Source: Panonychus citri (taxonomy: Eukaryota > Arthropoda > Arachnida > Trombidiformes > Tetranychidae). From it: 64,000 nt of DNA. Each line of letters begins with the position of its first letter. Within the stretch, counting starts at the first letter, position 1. Both the position numbers and the translations under genes were made by a program. The notes beneath the pieces are model-generated. The model was not told where the DNA came from, did no database searches, and saw only the letters and a list, made by a program, of their open reading frames with translations. The stretch covers positions 1,612,001 to 1,676,000 of the forward strand of contig NW_026515482.1 of assembly GCF_014898815.1 (NCBI RefSeq). The letters run 5' to 3'. Positions 1 to 8,766 of the stretch are shown here, piece by piece.

Positions 1-304
1 ATTAAAGTGATTTGGGACCAGAAAAATTAAAAAATAATTTAAAACAAAACAATTTACAATTTACAAAATCATAAACACAAGAAAAACAATGAGCTTGAAA
101 CTGATGTCACTTTTTTGGAATCAGTTTTGTGCGCCGAATCAGCTTATTTCCCTCGGGGGTCGATCGGCTTATCAGCCGCCAATTGGAAATAAATCAATGA
201 GCCGATGAGAGTTTCGTTAAAATAAAAAGTTAATTGTTTACTTTTAAATTATTTCAATTGATACAATTATTCATATTAATTAAGATGATAAAGTTTTTTT
301 TCTT

Positions 305-400
305 CGTAAGGTCAATCTAAACTCTTTTCTTAAAGTAAATTAATTCATCTCCTTTTATCAGTATCTCAGTTCACCTGAGATTACATTTTTATTGGTAAGG
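305..400. repeat. Direct repeat of 1432-1523
   Basis: This stretch matches 1432-1523 in the same orientation with a few substitutions; both contain TCACCTGAGATTACATTTTT. With the block at 432-720 it shows that sequence downstream of PAIP1 was copied leftward, with the intervening material lost. No coding content is seen. Confidence 0.75.
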
Positions 401-431
401 CGATACAAATGTATGTCAGCTCAACATTTCC

Positions 432-720
432 ATGGTTTTTTTGTTGTTAATTGTTAAATGTAGTTTTTATGATTCTTTATTGGAGTTGTCCTGAGTCTCT
501 AAGGAATTCTTCGAAGGCATCGCAAACATCTTGATCACCCTCATCACCACATGGACCAAAATCATAGCTAAAAAGATGCAAAAGAAAATATGATTTAATT
601 GAGGGAGCAAAAATGATCAATATAAGAGTGTTAAATTAAAAAGTTATATTTGCCTTGATCCTGACCTTGGATTGTGACCATAATTCTGGTAATGATGGTG
701 GTTGTTGGATTGTGGATTGT
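432..720 (-). pseudogene. Duplicated 3' end of PAIP1 (part of exon 5, last intron, exon 6)
   Basis: The block is nearly identical to 1890-2179 in the same orientation; I noticed only a one-base T-run difference. It carries the 3' part of PAIP1 exon 5 (720-654), the last intron with its GC donor, exon 6 (567-477) and 3' flank. The match stops abruptly at 720, where LYRM4-derived sequence begins. No upstream PAIP1 exons are present, so this is a partial copy. It could still serve as the 3' end of a transcript coming from the LYRM4 copy just upstream on the minus strand. The near identity implies a recent duplication, or an assembly artefact. Confidence 0.85.
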
Positions 721-744
721 TGATGATGAAGGAAATGACTTTTA

Positions 745-1029
745 TCAAGGTGAAATAAATACTTTATTCCCTATTAATCCATCAATAACAAGTGGTTCAG
801 CTTTGTAAAGATTATTGATAATCACTTGTCTTCTCAACATTTTCAGATTTTTCTCACCCTCACCAATTAATTGTGATATTTTGATCGGATCAGAACAATT
901 TATATTTTCTCGAAATAAATCTTGTGTTTTTCTTAATGAATATTCTCTTATATTGTAATTTGGAAATTTTATCGACTCTTTAAGTAATAACTTATAAAGA
1001 GACAATACTTTAGATGATGTTGAAGACAT
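745..1029 (-). CDS. LYRM4: LYRM4/ISD11-like protein, chimeric-context copy (94 aa)
   Basis: This intact 94-codon frame encodes a LYR-motif protein of the ISD11 family, the small mitochondrial partner that stabilises the NFS1 cysteine desulfurase in Fe-S cluster assembly (family knowledge). Visible features are the N-terminal VLSLYKLLLKES helix (LYK in place of LYR), FRENINCSDPIKI, and LRRQVIINNLY, matching vertebrate LYRM4 over nearly its whole length of about 91 residues. It differs from the 8359 copy by several substitutions, e.g. KTQDLF for RIRDSF. The GTAAGT that follows the GNK codons in the 8359 copy is GTATTT here, so the frame reads on to a nearby stop. Its 5' flank (1067-1333) is an inverted copy of the PAIP1/TPD52 promoter, and its 3' flank (432-720) is a copy of the PAIP1 3' end. 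Whether it is expressed is unknown. Confidence 0.75.
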   Translation of the reverse strand: MSSTSSKVLSLYKLLLKESIKFPNYNIREYSLRKTQDLFRENINCSDPIKISQLIGEGEKNLKMLRRQVIINNLYKAEPLVIDGLIGNKVFISP

Positions 1030-1066
1030 GAAAGAATAGTTAAAAAGAATTAATTAACTGGAATCA

Positions 1067-1333
1067 ATATAATAAATAGATAAACAAAAAACACAAACAC
1101 ACAAAGAGACGAAGATGAGAGAGAAATGAAACTAAAATCAACTGGACAAGAGAATAGAAAATATCGATCACATAGGTAACATCGATTTAGAATATCGATT
1201 GAGGTATCGATATATCGAAATTTTGTTCTCTTTCAAACTGAGTTTCAATTTAGTTCTTATTTCATTTTCTCTGCTTGTTTGTTGATTTTATTTTCTCTTT
1301 TTGTTCATGATTATTATTCAATTAATTATCTCT
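1067..1333 (-). repeat. Inverted copy of the PAIP1/TPD52 bidirectional promoter
   Basis: This is the reverse complement of about 4304-4575 with few differences, including the cluster of ATCGAT motifs (around 1162-1217). The side that faces TPD52 in the original here faces the LYRM4 copy whose ATG is at 1029. The copy stops before the PAIP1 start codon (4275). It is therefore a plausible transplanted promoter for the 745-1029 frame. Confidence 0.8.
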
Positions 1334-1935
1334 TTCCAACACTGGTATAAACTTCTGGACTTATTAAGAGCATTGAACACTCTCTATAATATAATTTCAG
1401 AGAACAAATAACATTGATTAATTTCAGAGAATTTCAGGTTAATCTAAACTCTTTCCTTAAAGTAAATTAATTCATCTCCTTTTATCAGTATCCCAGTTCA
1501 CCTGAGATTACATTTTTATTGACAAAAGTTAGAGCTCTATGGATACAGGAAGCGTTTTTTGTTTCTTTCATAATGATAATCATGATGAGAGAGAAGGAAA
1601 GGGAGAGAGAGAGATGGTTTATATGGTGGGAAGGAGAAAAAGTTGAATATTATTAGTGAGTTTATGGTTTTCATAGTTGTTTGGTGGTTTAGTTATTTTT
1701 TCTCATTCGGTTTGGTTTTGTTTATTAATCGTGGTTCTTGTTTTTCGTGCTCTTTAAATACTGTTTTCGTCTTATTCTGATACTTTCTTGTTTTCTGACC
1801 AAACCATGATCACAAAATGATGATGTAGATTTATATGTATAAATGAAAATGGTGTTAGATTGTTTTTTTTTCAGCACTTCCCAGTTGACATGGTTTTTTT
1901 TGTTGTTAATTGTTAAATGTAGTTTTTATGATTCT

Positions 1936-4275
1936 TTATTGGAGTTGTCCTGAGTCTCTAAGGAATTCTTCGAAGGCATCGCAAACATCTTGATCACCCT
2001 CATCACCACATGGACCAAAATCATAGCTAAAAAGATGCAAAAGAAAATATGATTTAATTGAGGGAGCAAAAATGATCAATATAAGAGTGTTAAATTAAAA
2101 AGTTATATTTGCCTTGATCCTGACCTTGGATTGTGACCATAATTCTGGTAATGATGGTGGTTGTTGGATTGTGGATTGTAGTCATTGTAAGGGTTGTTAG
2201 CTCCTGTTGCGTATGGGTTAACAATATTACTAGGCAGTGATGGAGTTTTCCAGTTGTTTGCCCTAAACTCGACAACATTATTAATTACATTTTTCAAAGA
2301 ATCGGAAACTTGACTACGACTACTGATTCCTTTGAGACGGTCGAATATAGTATCCATTGTGTCGCTGTTCTTCTTCTTAAGGTAATCTTCAAGGTGGGTA
2401 CCACAGAGCTAAAGGAGAATTTGAGAAAGAAAATAAGTTAAAAGATAAAAATTAACTTTAAACTGAACTGAGAGTCTGAGAAAATTTAAGCAAAAGTAAT
2501 AATGTAACAAAATTACCTTTAAGATATTACATGCGCATTTAACATTGTCAGTGGTCGTATGAGACAATAGGGTTTCGATAAGTTCTGGAAGGGCTTCGAC
2601 AAGGTCTGGATCATCAACACGAGTTGATAAATCAGCAATAAAAAGAGCGACACCTCTAGAATATTGTCCACCATCAGATGCCTTGGCCATCGAATCACGC
2701 CTTGAAATTTCCCGCTGACATCTGAAATCCCAGATAAACGATGACATTTTCTAACTTCAATAGTTTTCAATATTGATAAAATTACCTCTGTAAAAGTATA
2801 TCTTTGAATGAACCTTTACTGGTAATAGCTTTGAGATTTGCAATGAGGTGGACACACAGACGAACTCCATTGTAACGAAAATTTGTATCAATAATTCCCT
2901 TTAGAGAAAAGAGGAGAAAAAATTGCAATCAGTTAAATATAGAAAAACGAAGACATTTAAAAAGAGAGGGAAATGGTGATATAACAGAGGATAGAAAATA
3001 CTCAATAAAAAGAGATATAATTGATCATTACCTGGTCGACAATAGTGTTAACAATGCACTGCATAATTATGTCAGGATCCTCTGTAATCCAGTTGTTAAG
3101 GACTTCCGTGATGTAGTTAATTTCAGCATCATACTGGGCTGGATTAGATGATATTGCGTCAATAAATTCTTTCAATTCACTTAGAGCCACGTAATCTTCA
3201 ACTTCAGTATCACTTTCTCGCCTAATCGGATCAACAAATTCATTATCATTCTCAGACCAATCATTCCCATTATGATAGGCTTTAGAAGCTCTGGAAGGAG
3301 GACCTGTTGTACCAGCCATGGATGAACCGGTTCCAGAATTGCCTGATCCCATGGGTTTAAAAGATCCCATACCTGGGGATTGTGTTGGTACATTTGAAGC
3401 AAATCTTGGAACAAATTCAGCTGCCTCCGGATTCAGAGTCCATTTTTTAGTGGCATCATCCTTGGCTTCTGCCATTGGAGAAAAAAAGATGTTTTTTATG
3501 TTCAACAGCAGGAAATCACAAAGAAAAAGAACAGATAATGTCCAATAATAAAAGGAGAGAAAGAAAAAGAATAAAAAAAAGTGATTAGTAAAAAGGTCAA
3601 TGACCAATTGTTTCAAATACCGAACTAGAGTTAGAAAAGCTGAGAGAGTAACTTAAGAAAGAAACGTCACCGAGCCAAGGTTGTAAGGTGACATTTGAGG
3701 AAATAAAAGATCAATTGAGATAAATTGACACGTAAAGTTCGTAAATCATGACCATTTACACAAAAAGATGTTAAAATTACGAAATAGTGAAAGAAGTATT
3801 AAGAGTGAAAAAGAGAAAAAGAGAAAAAGAAAGAGCAAGAGAAAGAGATGAAAGAAAAAGTGAGTAAAAGTTAACAAACGAAGGGAAGACAAAGAAAATC
3901 AAATGAATCTAACGAATCTTCGGGAAAAAAGTAAAGTAACAAAGGTATAATTAAAAAATGACAGTACATGATGAAGGTGAAAAAAAGATGCAAACATATA
4001 TAACAAGAGAGAATGTTTTTTTTAAATTCTACACATACATAATAGATGAAGGAAGAAAAAAGAAAGAGAAAATAGAAAGGAAAAAATATTCAAAGAAAGA
4101 GAAAGAAACAAGACCAAGAAAAACAAGAAAGAAAAGAAAAACACACAAATGAGTAAAAGAGAAAAAGAGAAAGAAAAGAAAATATTGTTGTTGAATAATC
4201 AGAGTTGAAGAAGATAATTGACAAAAAGGTAACAGTTTACTTACCCGTTTGATTATTACTCTTTGATGAGGACAT
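1936..4275 (-). CDS. PAIP1: PAIP1-like poly(A)-binding protein-interacting protein
   Basis: Six exons: 4275-4245, 3468-3032, 2898-2786, 2721-2517, 2408-2113 and 2026-1936, 390 aa with all phases consistent. The N-terminus carries a PAM2-type motif, WTLNPEAAEFVP (residues 20-31), which binds the MLLE domain of PABP. The middle (about 110-300) is an eIF4G-like MIF4G helical domain, e.g. VRLCVHLIANL and GVALFIADLS. The C-terminus ends in an acidic tail, DAFEEFLRDSGQLQ. PAIP1 bridges PABP and eIF4A/eIF3 to stimulate cap-dependent translation in the cytoplasm. The human protein is about 480 aa, so this one is shorter. The last intron has a GC donor. The start in exon 1 (MSSSKSNNQT) is favoured because a good donor joins in phase to the exon-2 acceptor. 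An in-frame ATG at 3475, just before that acceptor, is an alternative. The gene is divergent from TPD52, with 462 bases between start codons. Confidence 0.88.
2027..2112 (-). other. GC-AG intron in PAIP1
   Basis: On the minus strand the exon ends in TCAAG and the intron begins GCAAAT and ends TTTTTAG. No GT lies close enough to preserve the frame into the conserved C-terminal exon. GC-AG introns are a known minor class. The same junction is present in the duplicate at 432-720. Confidence 0.75.
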
Positions 4276-4632
4276 GATATTAAATTAGAATTTACTGTTA
4301 CTTGAGAGAGATAATTAATTGAATAATAATCATGAACAAAAAGAGAAAATAAAATCAACAAACAAGCAGAGAAAATGAAATAAGAACTAAATTGAAACTC
4401 AGTTTGAAAGAGAACAAAATTTCGATATATCGATACCTCAATCGATATTCTAAATCGATGTTACCTATGTGATCGATATTTTCTATTCTCTTGTCCAGTT
4501 GATTTTAGTTTCATTTCTCTCTCATCTTCGTCTCTTCGTGTGTTTGTGTTTTTTGTTTATCTATTTATTATATTGAGCTGATTATTATTATTATAATTTT
4601 CTTCTCTCGTTAGGTTTTCTTTTCGTTGATCT

Positions 4633-4696
<64 letters not shown>

Positions 4697-4737
4697 GTGA
4701 TTAGTAAAAATCATTTTGTTGTGATAGAAATATAATA
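4276..4737. promoter_or_regulatory. Bidirectional promoter with clustered ATCGAT (DRE-like) motifs
   Basis: This is the gap between the divergent PAIP1 and TPD52 start codons. It has a TATCGATA at 4428-4435 and further ATCGAT hexamers at 4441, 4454 and 4472, four within about 50 bases. TATCGATA is the DNA-replication-related element bound by DREF in Drosophila housekeeping promoters. Function here is inferred from that match and the divergent layout. No TATA box was seen. An inverted copy lies at 1067-1333. Confidence 0.6.
4633..4694 (+). repeat. (TC)n microsatellite in the TPD52 5' leader
   Basis: About 62 bases of almost pure TC dinucleotide ending 43 bases before the TPD52 start codon. 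It is probably transcribed as 5' UTR or lies at the transcription start. Confidence 0.95.
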
Positions 4738-6548
4738 ATGTCTTTATCCAAGGATAACAATCAATCTGATAAAATCTTTTACAATGCTTCCGATGAGGCA
4801 TTTGACGTTACAACAGAATCAAATTTTGCCAACATGGATCCTGAGCAAAAAGCTGCTTTAGAAGAGGAATGGCGAACAGAACTGGCAAGGGTTAGTTTAG
4901 AATTTTCAATTTATTCTCTTTTTTACCATTTTTGTTCTTTTTCATTCATTATTCCTTTTTCTCTGATTTTTTTTCTTTTTCTTTTTCTTTTGCTTCAATC
5001 CTTCAATTTTTTTCTCTTCTCCATCCTCATCCTTCATCGCATCTTTTTCTGCCGTCTTAATATCGTACAATTATCCTTTCTCTTTCTCCTTTTCTCTCTC
5101 TCTCATTTTCTAATCAATTTGGTCTCTTTTGTTTCTGATATCATTTTCATTTGTTTATCTTTTTTGTTTTGTTTTCCTTTCTGTCTTGCTCATTCTATTA
5201 CCTTTCTCCAACACCTTTCCAAGTATTTCTCTATTAACTATTAATAAAAACTTGGATTTTGTTATTCTTTTCTCTTTCATTTTTTCTCTCTCTTTTTGCT
5301 CTTGTTTCTTTTTGTTTTTCTATTCTTTTGAATTAATTTTGTTTTTTATCTTTCTTGTTCTTTTTAGACTGAAGAGGAGATTCAAACCTTGCGACAAGTT
5401 CTTTCATCGAAATTACGCCATTCATCTGAATTGAAAAAGAAACTCGGCATCTCTGTATGGAAAGAATTTCGAGATGACATTGGTCAAGGAGTTAAAAGTA
5501 TCCAAGAATCCACAGCGTAAGTAAAATCCAATCCAAGTCATCAAAATCTATTTTCTTCTCATCGTCATCACCATCTCTTCAAATCCTGACAATTAACTCA
5601 CACAATTCATTTGTGATGTTACACTAAGTATATAATTGAAATGAAATTACTTACAATCAATTAATGAAATTAACACCAATTGGTATTTGTTTTATTTTCG
5701 TGTGTATCTTTGATGATTAACACAATTGTGACTAATTGACTCTCTCTTCAGCCATAATCTCTCTGTCTTTTTTCATCCAACAAAAACTTTTGTTTTATCA
5801 ACTGTCAGTCTTTATAACTCATTATCATCAATCGTCATCATCACCATCAGCTAATTAATAATTATTTCCTTTCTCATGCTTTTCTCTTCTTATCAATTCA
5901 TCAGCTCTGGGTTTGGAATACTAGCAGCTCCAACCTCTGCGTATGTTCATTAACTAATTTGTTTAACGATTCTGCATGTATTTCAACTCCTAAATGATTA
6001 AGCTTATTATTTTTATTTTTTTAACACCATCTCCATTTCTATCTCTTATTTAATCACTTTAATCACCTCATTAGTGAGCTTTTTGTTTTCTTTTCCGATT
6101 TGTTTTCTATTCTTTTATTATTTCTCATTTTAATTATCTTCCTTTTTTTTACAAATTTTATATTTCAACTAATTCAAATAATTTTTCTCTCTCCATTACT
6201 TACAACAAATATCAAAACACTCTCCCCCTTAACCCTTGCATATGTGCAAATAGTTATCAAAAAACCACCGAGACTGTTAAAACTGTCGGTGAAAGGACAA
6301 CATCCGTTTTAGGAAGTCTTGGTGGTAGTATGGCCCGAAAATTAGGAGAAGTGAAAAATTCCAATGCATTTAAATCATTCGAAGAGCGAGTTGTCTCAGC
6401 AACCGGAAATCTAAAAGATCGAATGACTGGCTCAAGAAGTAACAGTACCAACAGTTTCGAAGATGCTCTCAACAGTGAACGACGAAACTCTCAAACAGCT
6501 ACACCCGCTACTACACCCACCATACCTGAAGAGAAATCGCTCTCTTAA
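4738..6548 (+). CDS. TPD52: Tumor protein D52 family protein
   Basis: Four exons: 4738-4890, 5368-5516, 5905-5940 and 6254-6548; 210 aa with consistent phases. The first exon ends in an acidic stretch (LEEEWRTELAR). Exon 2 begins the D52 coiled coil (TEEEIQTLRQVLSSKLRHS) and continues through KKKLGISVWKEFRDDI. Exon 4 carries the family signature KLGEVKNSNAFKSFEERV, followed by an S/T-rich tail. TPD52 proteins are cytosolic coiled-coil proteins that form homo- and heterodimers and act in membrane trafficking and lipid storage. Exon 3 is only 36 bases (12 codons), so skipping it would keep the frame; vertebrate TPD52 genes use small alternative exons in this part of the protein. Transcription is likely driven by the bidirectional promoter shared with PAIP1. 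Confidence 0.92.
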
Positions 6549-7242
6549 AAAACACTTGCACATATTAACCTAAAACACAAACACACCACATATACACAAT
6601 TGTTCAATCCAAAGAAGAACGAAAAAAATATCAAATTGAAGATTCTTGATGGATTCAACATTGCAAGTTTTAATTATTAACTATTAGCTGATTAATAGTC
6701 TAATTCTCTATACACTTGGATTGAAAAACTAAAGCAACAAAAAAAAACAAGGAGATTATCTCAAAAAATGGTTATTTATATTTAATTTTAAAAACAGTGA
6801 AAAAGTTATTGATTTATTCTTCCTTCTCTGCACCTCTTTTATTGTTGATTTACCATATCGACTGAGATTATCAACAATCAACATCATCAATTTCCAACAA
6901 CCAGCAAACTACAGTATCAAAGGAAAACAACAAAAAATTTATTCTAAACGTGTGTCAATATAAATTATCTCTCTCGTTACGATAAAACTAAAAGCGTACT
7001 TTGAATTTTCCCTTTCATCGTAACTCCTTTCACCTCACAAAAAAAAATAATGTATAACAAACTATTTAATTAATCAATTAATTAATATAATTTATCTTTT
7101 GCATGTGATGAAACAAATACGTTGAAAACAAAATAATAATAAATTCACAAAACTTGGGTTTAATCAATAGGAAAATTGTTTCCAATTTCATTTAAGTAAT
7201 TTGATTACATTTCGGTTCCCCATCCAACCTCTAGAAAGATTA
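6549..7242. other. Non-coding: TPD52 3' UTR and intergenic
   Basis: AT-rich sequence after the TPD52 stop. I see no exon or conserved gene. The right end borders the left arm of the LYRM4 inverted repeat. Confidence 0.6.
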
Positions 7243-7503
7243 TCATTTGAATCCATCGATAACTAATGGTTCAGTTTTGTATAGATTATTGATAATCACT
7301 TGTCTTCTTAACATTTCCAAATTTTTCTCACCTTCGCCAATTAATTGTGATATTTTAATCGGATCAGAACAATTTATATTCTCTCGAAATGAATCTCGTA
7401 TTCGTCTTAATGAATATTCTCTTAGATTGTAATTTGGAAATTTAATCGACTCTTTTAGTAACAATTTATAAAGAGACAATACTTTAGATGATGTTGAAGA
7501 CAT
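7243..7503 (-). CDS. LYRM4: LYRM4/ISD11-like, left copy of the inverted pair (86 aa)
   Basis: An intact frame nearly identical to the first 84 codons of the 8359 gene, in opposite orientation. It keeps VLSLYKLLLKES, RRIRDSFRENINC and LRRQVIINNLY, with only an A-to-T change near the end (NNLYKTEP). After VIDG the sequence departs from the 8359 copy and ends FK-stop, so the C-terminal residues, the intron and the final exon are missing. The conserved LYRM4 core is still nearly complete. It is likely a truncated duplicate; it could be translated, as both its 5' flank and start codon are shared with the 8359 gene. Confidence 0.7.
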   Translation of the reverse strand: MSSTSSKVLSLYKLLLKESIKFPNYNLREYSLRRIRDSFRENINCSDPIKISQLIGEGEKNLEMLRRQVIINNLYKTEPLVIDGFK

Positions 7504-7670
7504 TTTATCAAAGAATAATTATAACAATCAATTAATTGGAATCAATTAAAGCACAATAACAAAAAGACAAACAATTTAAAAGGATCAACAAAAAATTAGA
7601 AAATGAAAAACATCTGATCAAAAATAGTTACTCTTTTATTCAATAGATGGCGCGTAGAATTGGATTAAAT
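7252..7670 (-). repeat. Left arm of a large inverted repeat (pairs with 8190-8615)
   Basis: About 420 bases match 8190-8615 as reverse complement. Both arms hold the LYRM4 coding start plus about 170 bases of 5' flank ending near the shared sequence CTACGCGCCATCTATTG. The spacer between the arms is about 520 bases. Such a palindrome is prone to extrusion and rearrangement. Confidence 0.85.
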
Positions 7671-7870
7671 TAATTAGTCAGATTGGAGATTAAATTACTT
7701 AGATTTATTAATTGATTAGTTTGTTTTAAATTTCGTGTAAAAGTTGAAAAGGATAATGATGAAAGGAAGATTGTTATATAATTGTAATTAGATCTAAACT
7801 TTGAATGAAAATAATGAAACTTTGATTGTGATCAAAAAACCATTTTAATCATAACCATGAAAACAAATTT

Positions 7871-8185
7871 AAATTGATAGCAATTTAGTGTGGTGATAAT
7901 TGATTAATTATCAGTCTAATGGTTAGTGATTAGTTAAATAAATGTAAATTCATTTTCTACAATCAATTAATATACAAAACTTTCCATTTAATTGTGATTA
8001 ACATTATCATGATAGTTTTAATTTTCCACCTAATCAACAATTTTAAACACGTTTTTTACTACTACTACTACTTAATTATTATCGTTAATTGTTGAAATCT
8101 TAAATAAATCATCATCATTATGGTAAATTTAATGATTCTATTTACATCTAATTAAATTTACTCTAAATCTAATTGTCCTTCAGTT
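7871..8185 (+). repeat. Inverted repeat, left unit (pairs with 9826-10135)
   Basis: About 310 bases match 9826-10135 as reverse complement with scattered differences, including the run of ACT/AGT triplets and the word ATGATAGTTTTAATTTTCCA. Together the two units flank the 8359-8766 LYRM4 gene and about 1 kb of downstream sequence. Confidence 0.85.
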
Positions 8186-8189
8186 AATC

Positions 8190-8615
8190 AGTTTAATCCA
8201 ATTCTACGCGCCATCTATTGGATTTAAGAGTAACTATTTTCGATCACATGTTTTTTTATTTTCTAATTTTTTGTTGTTAATTTTTGATTGTTATCCATTT
8301 TGTTATTGTGCTTTAATTGATTCCAATTAATTGATTGTTATAATTATTCTTTGATAAAATGTCTTCAACATCATCTAAAGTATTGTCTCTTTATAAATTG
8401 TTACTAAAAGAGTCGATTAAATTTCCAAATTACAATCTAAGAGAATATTCATTAAGACGAATACGAGATTCATTTCGAGAGAATATAAATTGTTCTGATC
8501 CGATTAAAATATCACAATTAATTGGTGAAGGTGAGAAAAATTTGGAAATGTTAAGAAGACAAGTGATTATCAATAATCTATACAAAGCTGAACCATTAGT
8601 TATCGATGGATTAAT
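8190..8615 (+). repeat. Right arm of the LYRM4 inverted repeat
   Basis: Reverse-complement partner of 7252-7670. It comprises the 5' flank and first 84 or so codons of the plus-strand LYRM4 gene. Homology ends at the GATGGATT where the two copies diverge. Confidence 0.85.
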
Positions 8616-8766
8616 AGGGAATAAAGTAAGTATTTCACCTTGTTAAAAGTCATTTCCTTCATTCATCAACAATAGATTAGAAATACTAATTAAATTTTTT
8701 TATTTCATTCTCTTTTCTAATTATATGATTTTTTAGAACCAATCTACTGGACAATCTACAATTTAG
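8359..8766 (+). CDS. LYRM4: LYRM4/ISD11-like protein, probable parent gene
   Basis: Exon 1 (8359-8625) and a short exon 2 (8737-8766) join GNK to NQSTGQSTI-stop in phase 0, giving 98 aa. If unspliced, the frame stops after five more codons (95 aa). The protein matches the mitochondrial Fe-S assembly factor LYRM4/ISD11, which works with NFS1, ACP and frataxin. The LYR-type motif is LYK at residues 11-13; the conserved RRIRDSFREN and LRRQVIINNLY blocks follow. It keeps a clean GTAAGT donor and a pyrimidine-rich TTTTTTAG acceptor that the other two copies lack, so I take it as the most complete of the three. It lies between the inverted repeats 7871-8185 and 9826-10135. Confidence 0.82.

Noticed and set aside
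3476..3616. Hydrophobic N-terminal extension of PAIP1
   Set aside because: It is the pyrimidine-rich end of the intron before exon 2; exon 1 at 4275-4245 joins in phase instead.
3958..4361. K/R/E-rich plus-strand and F/L-rich minus-strand open frames
   Set aside because: Both come from purine-rich simple sequence in the first PAIP1 intron and promoter; no homology.
4891..5434. Long F/S/L-rich reading frames in the first TPD52 intron
   Set aside because: The T-rich text is intronic between a GTTAGT donor and a TTTTTAG acceptor that join conserved D52 exons.
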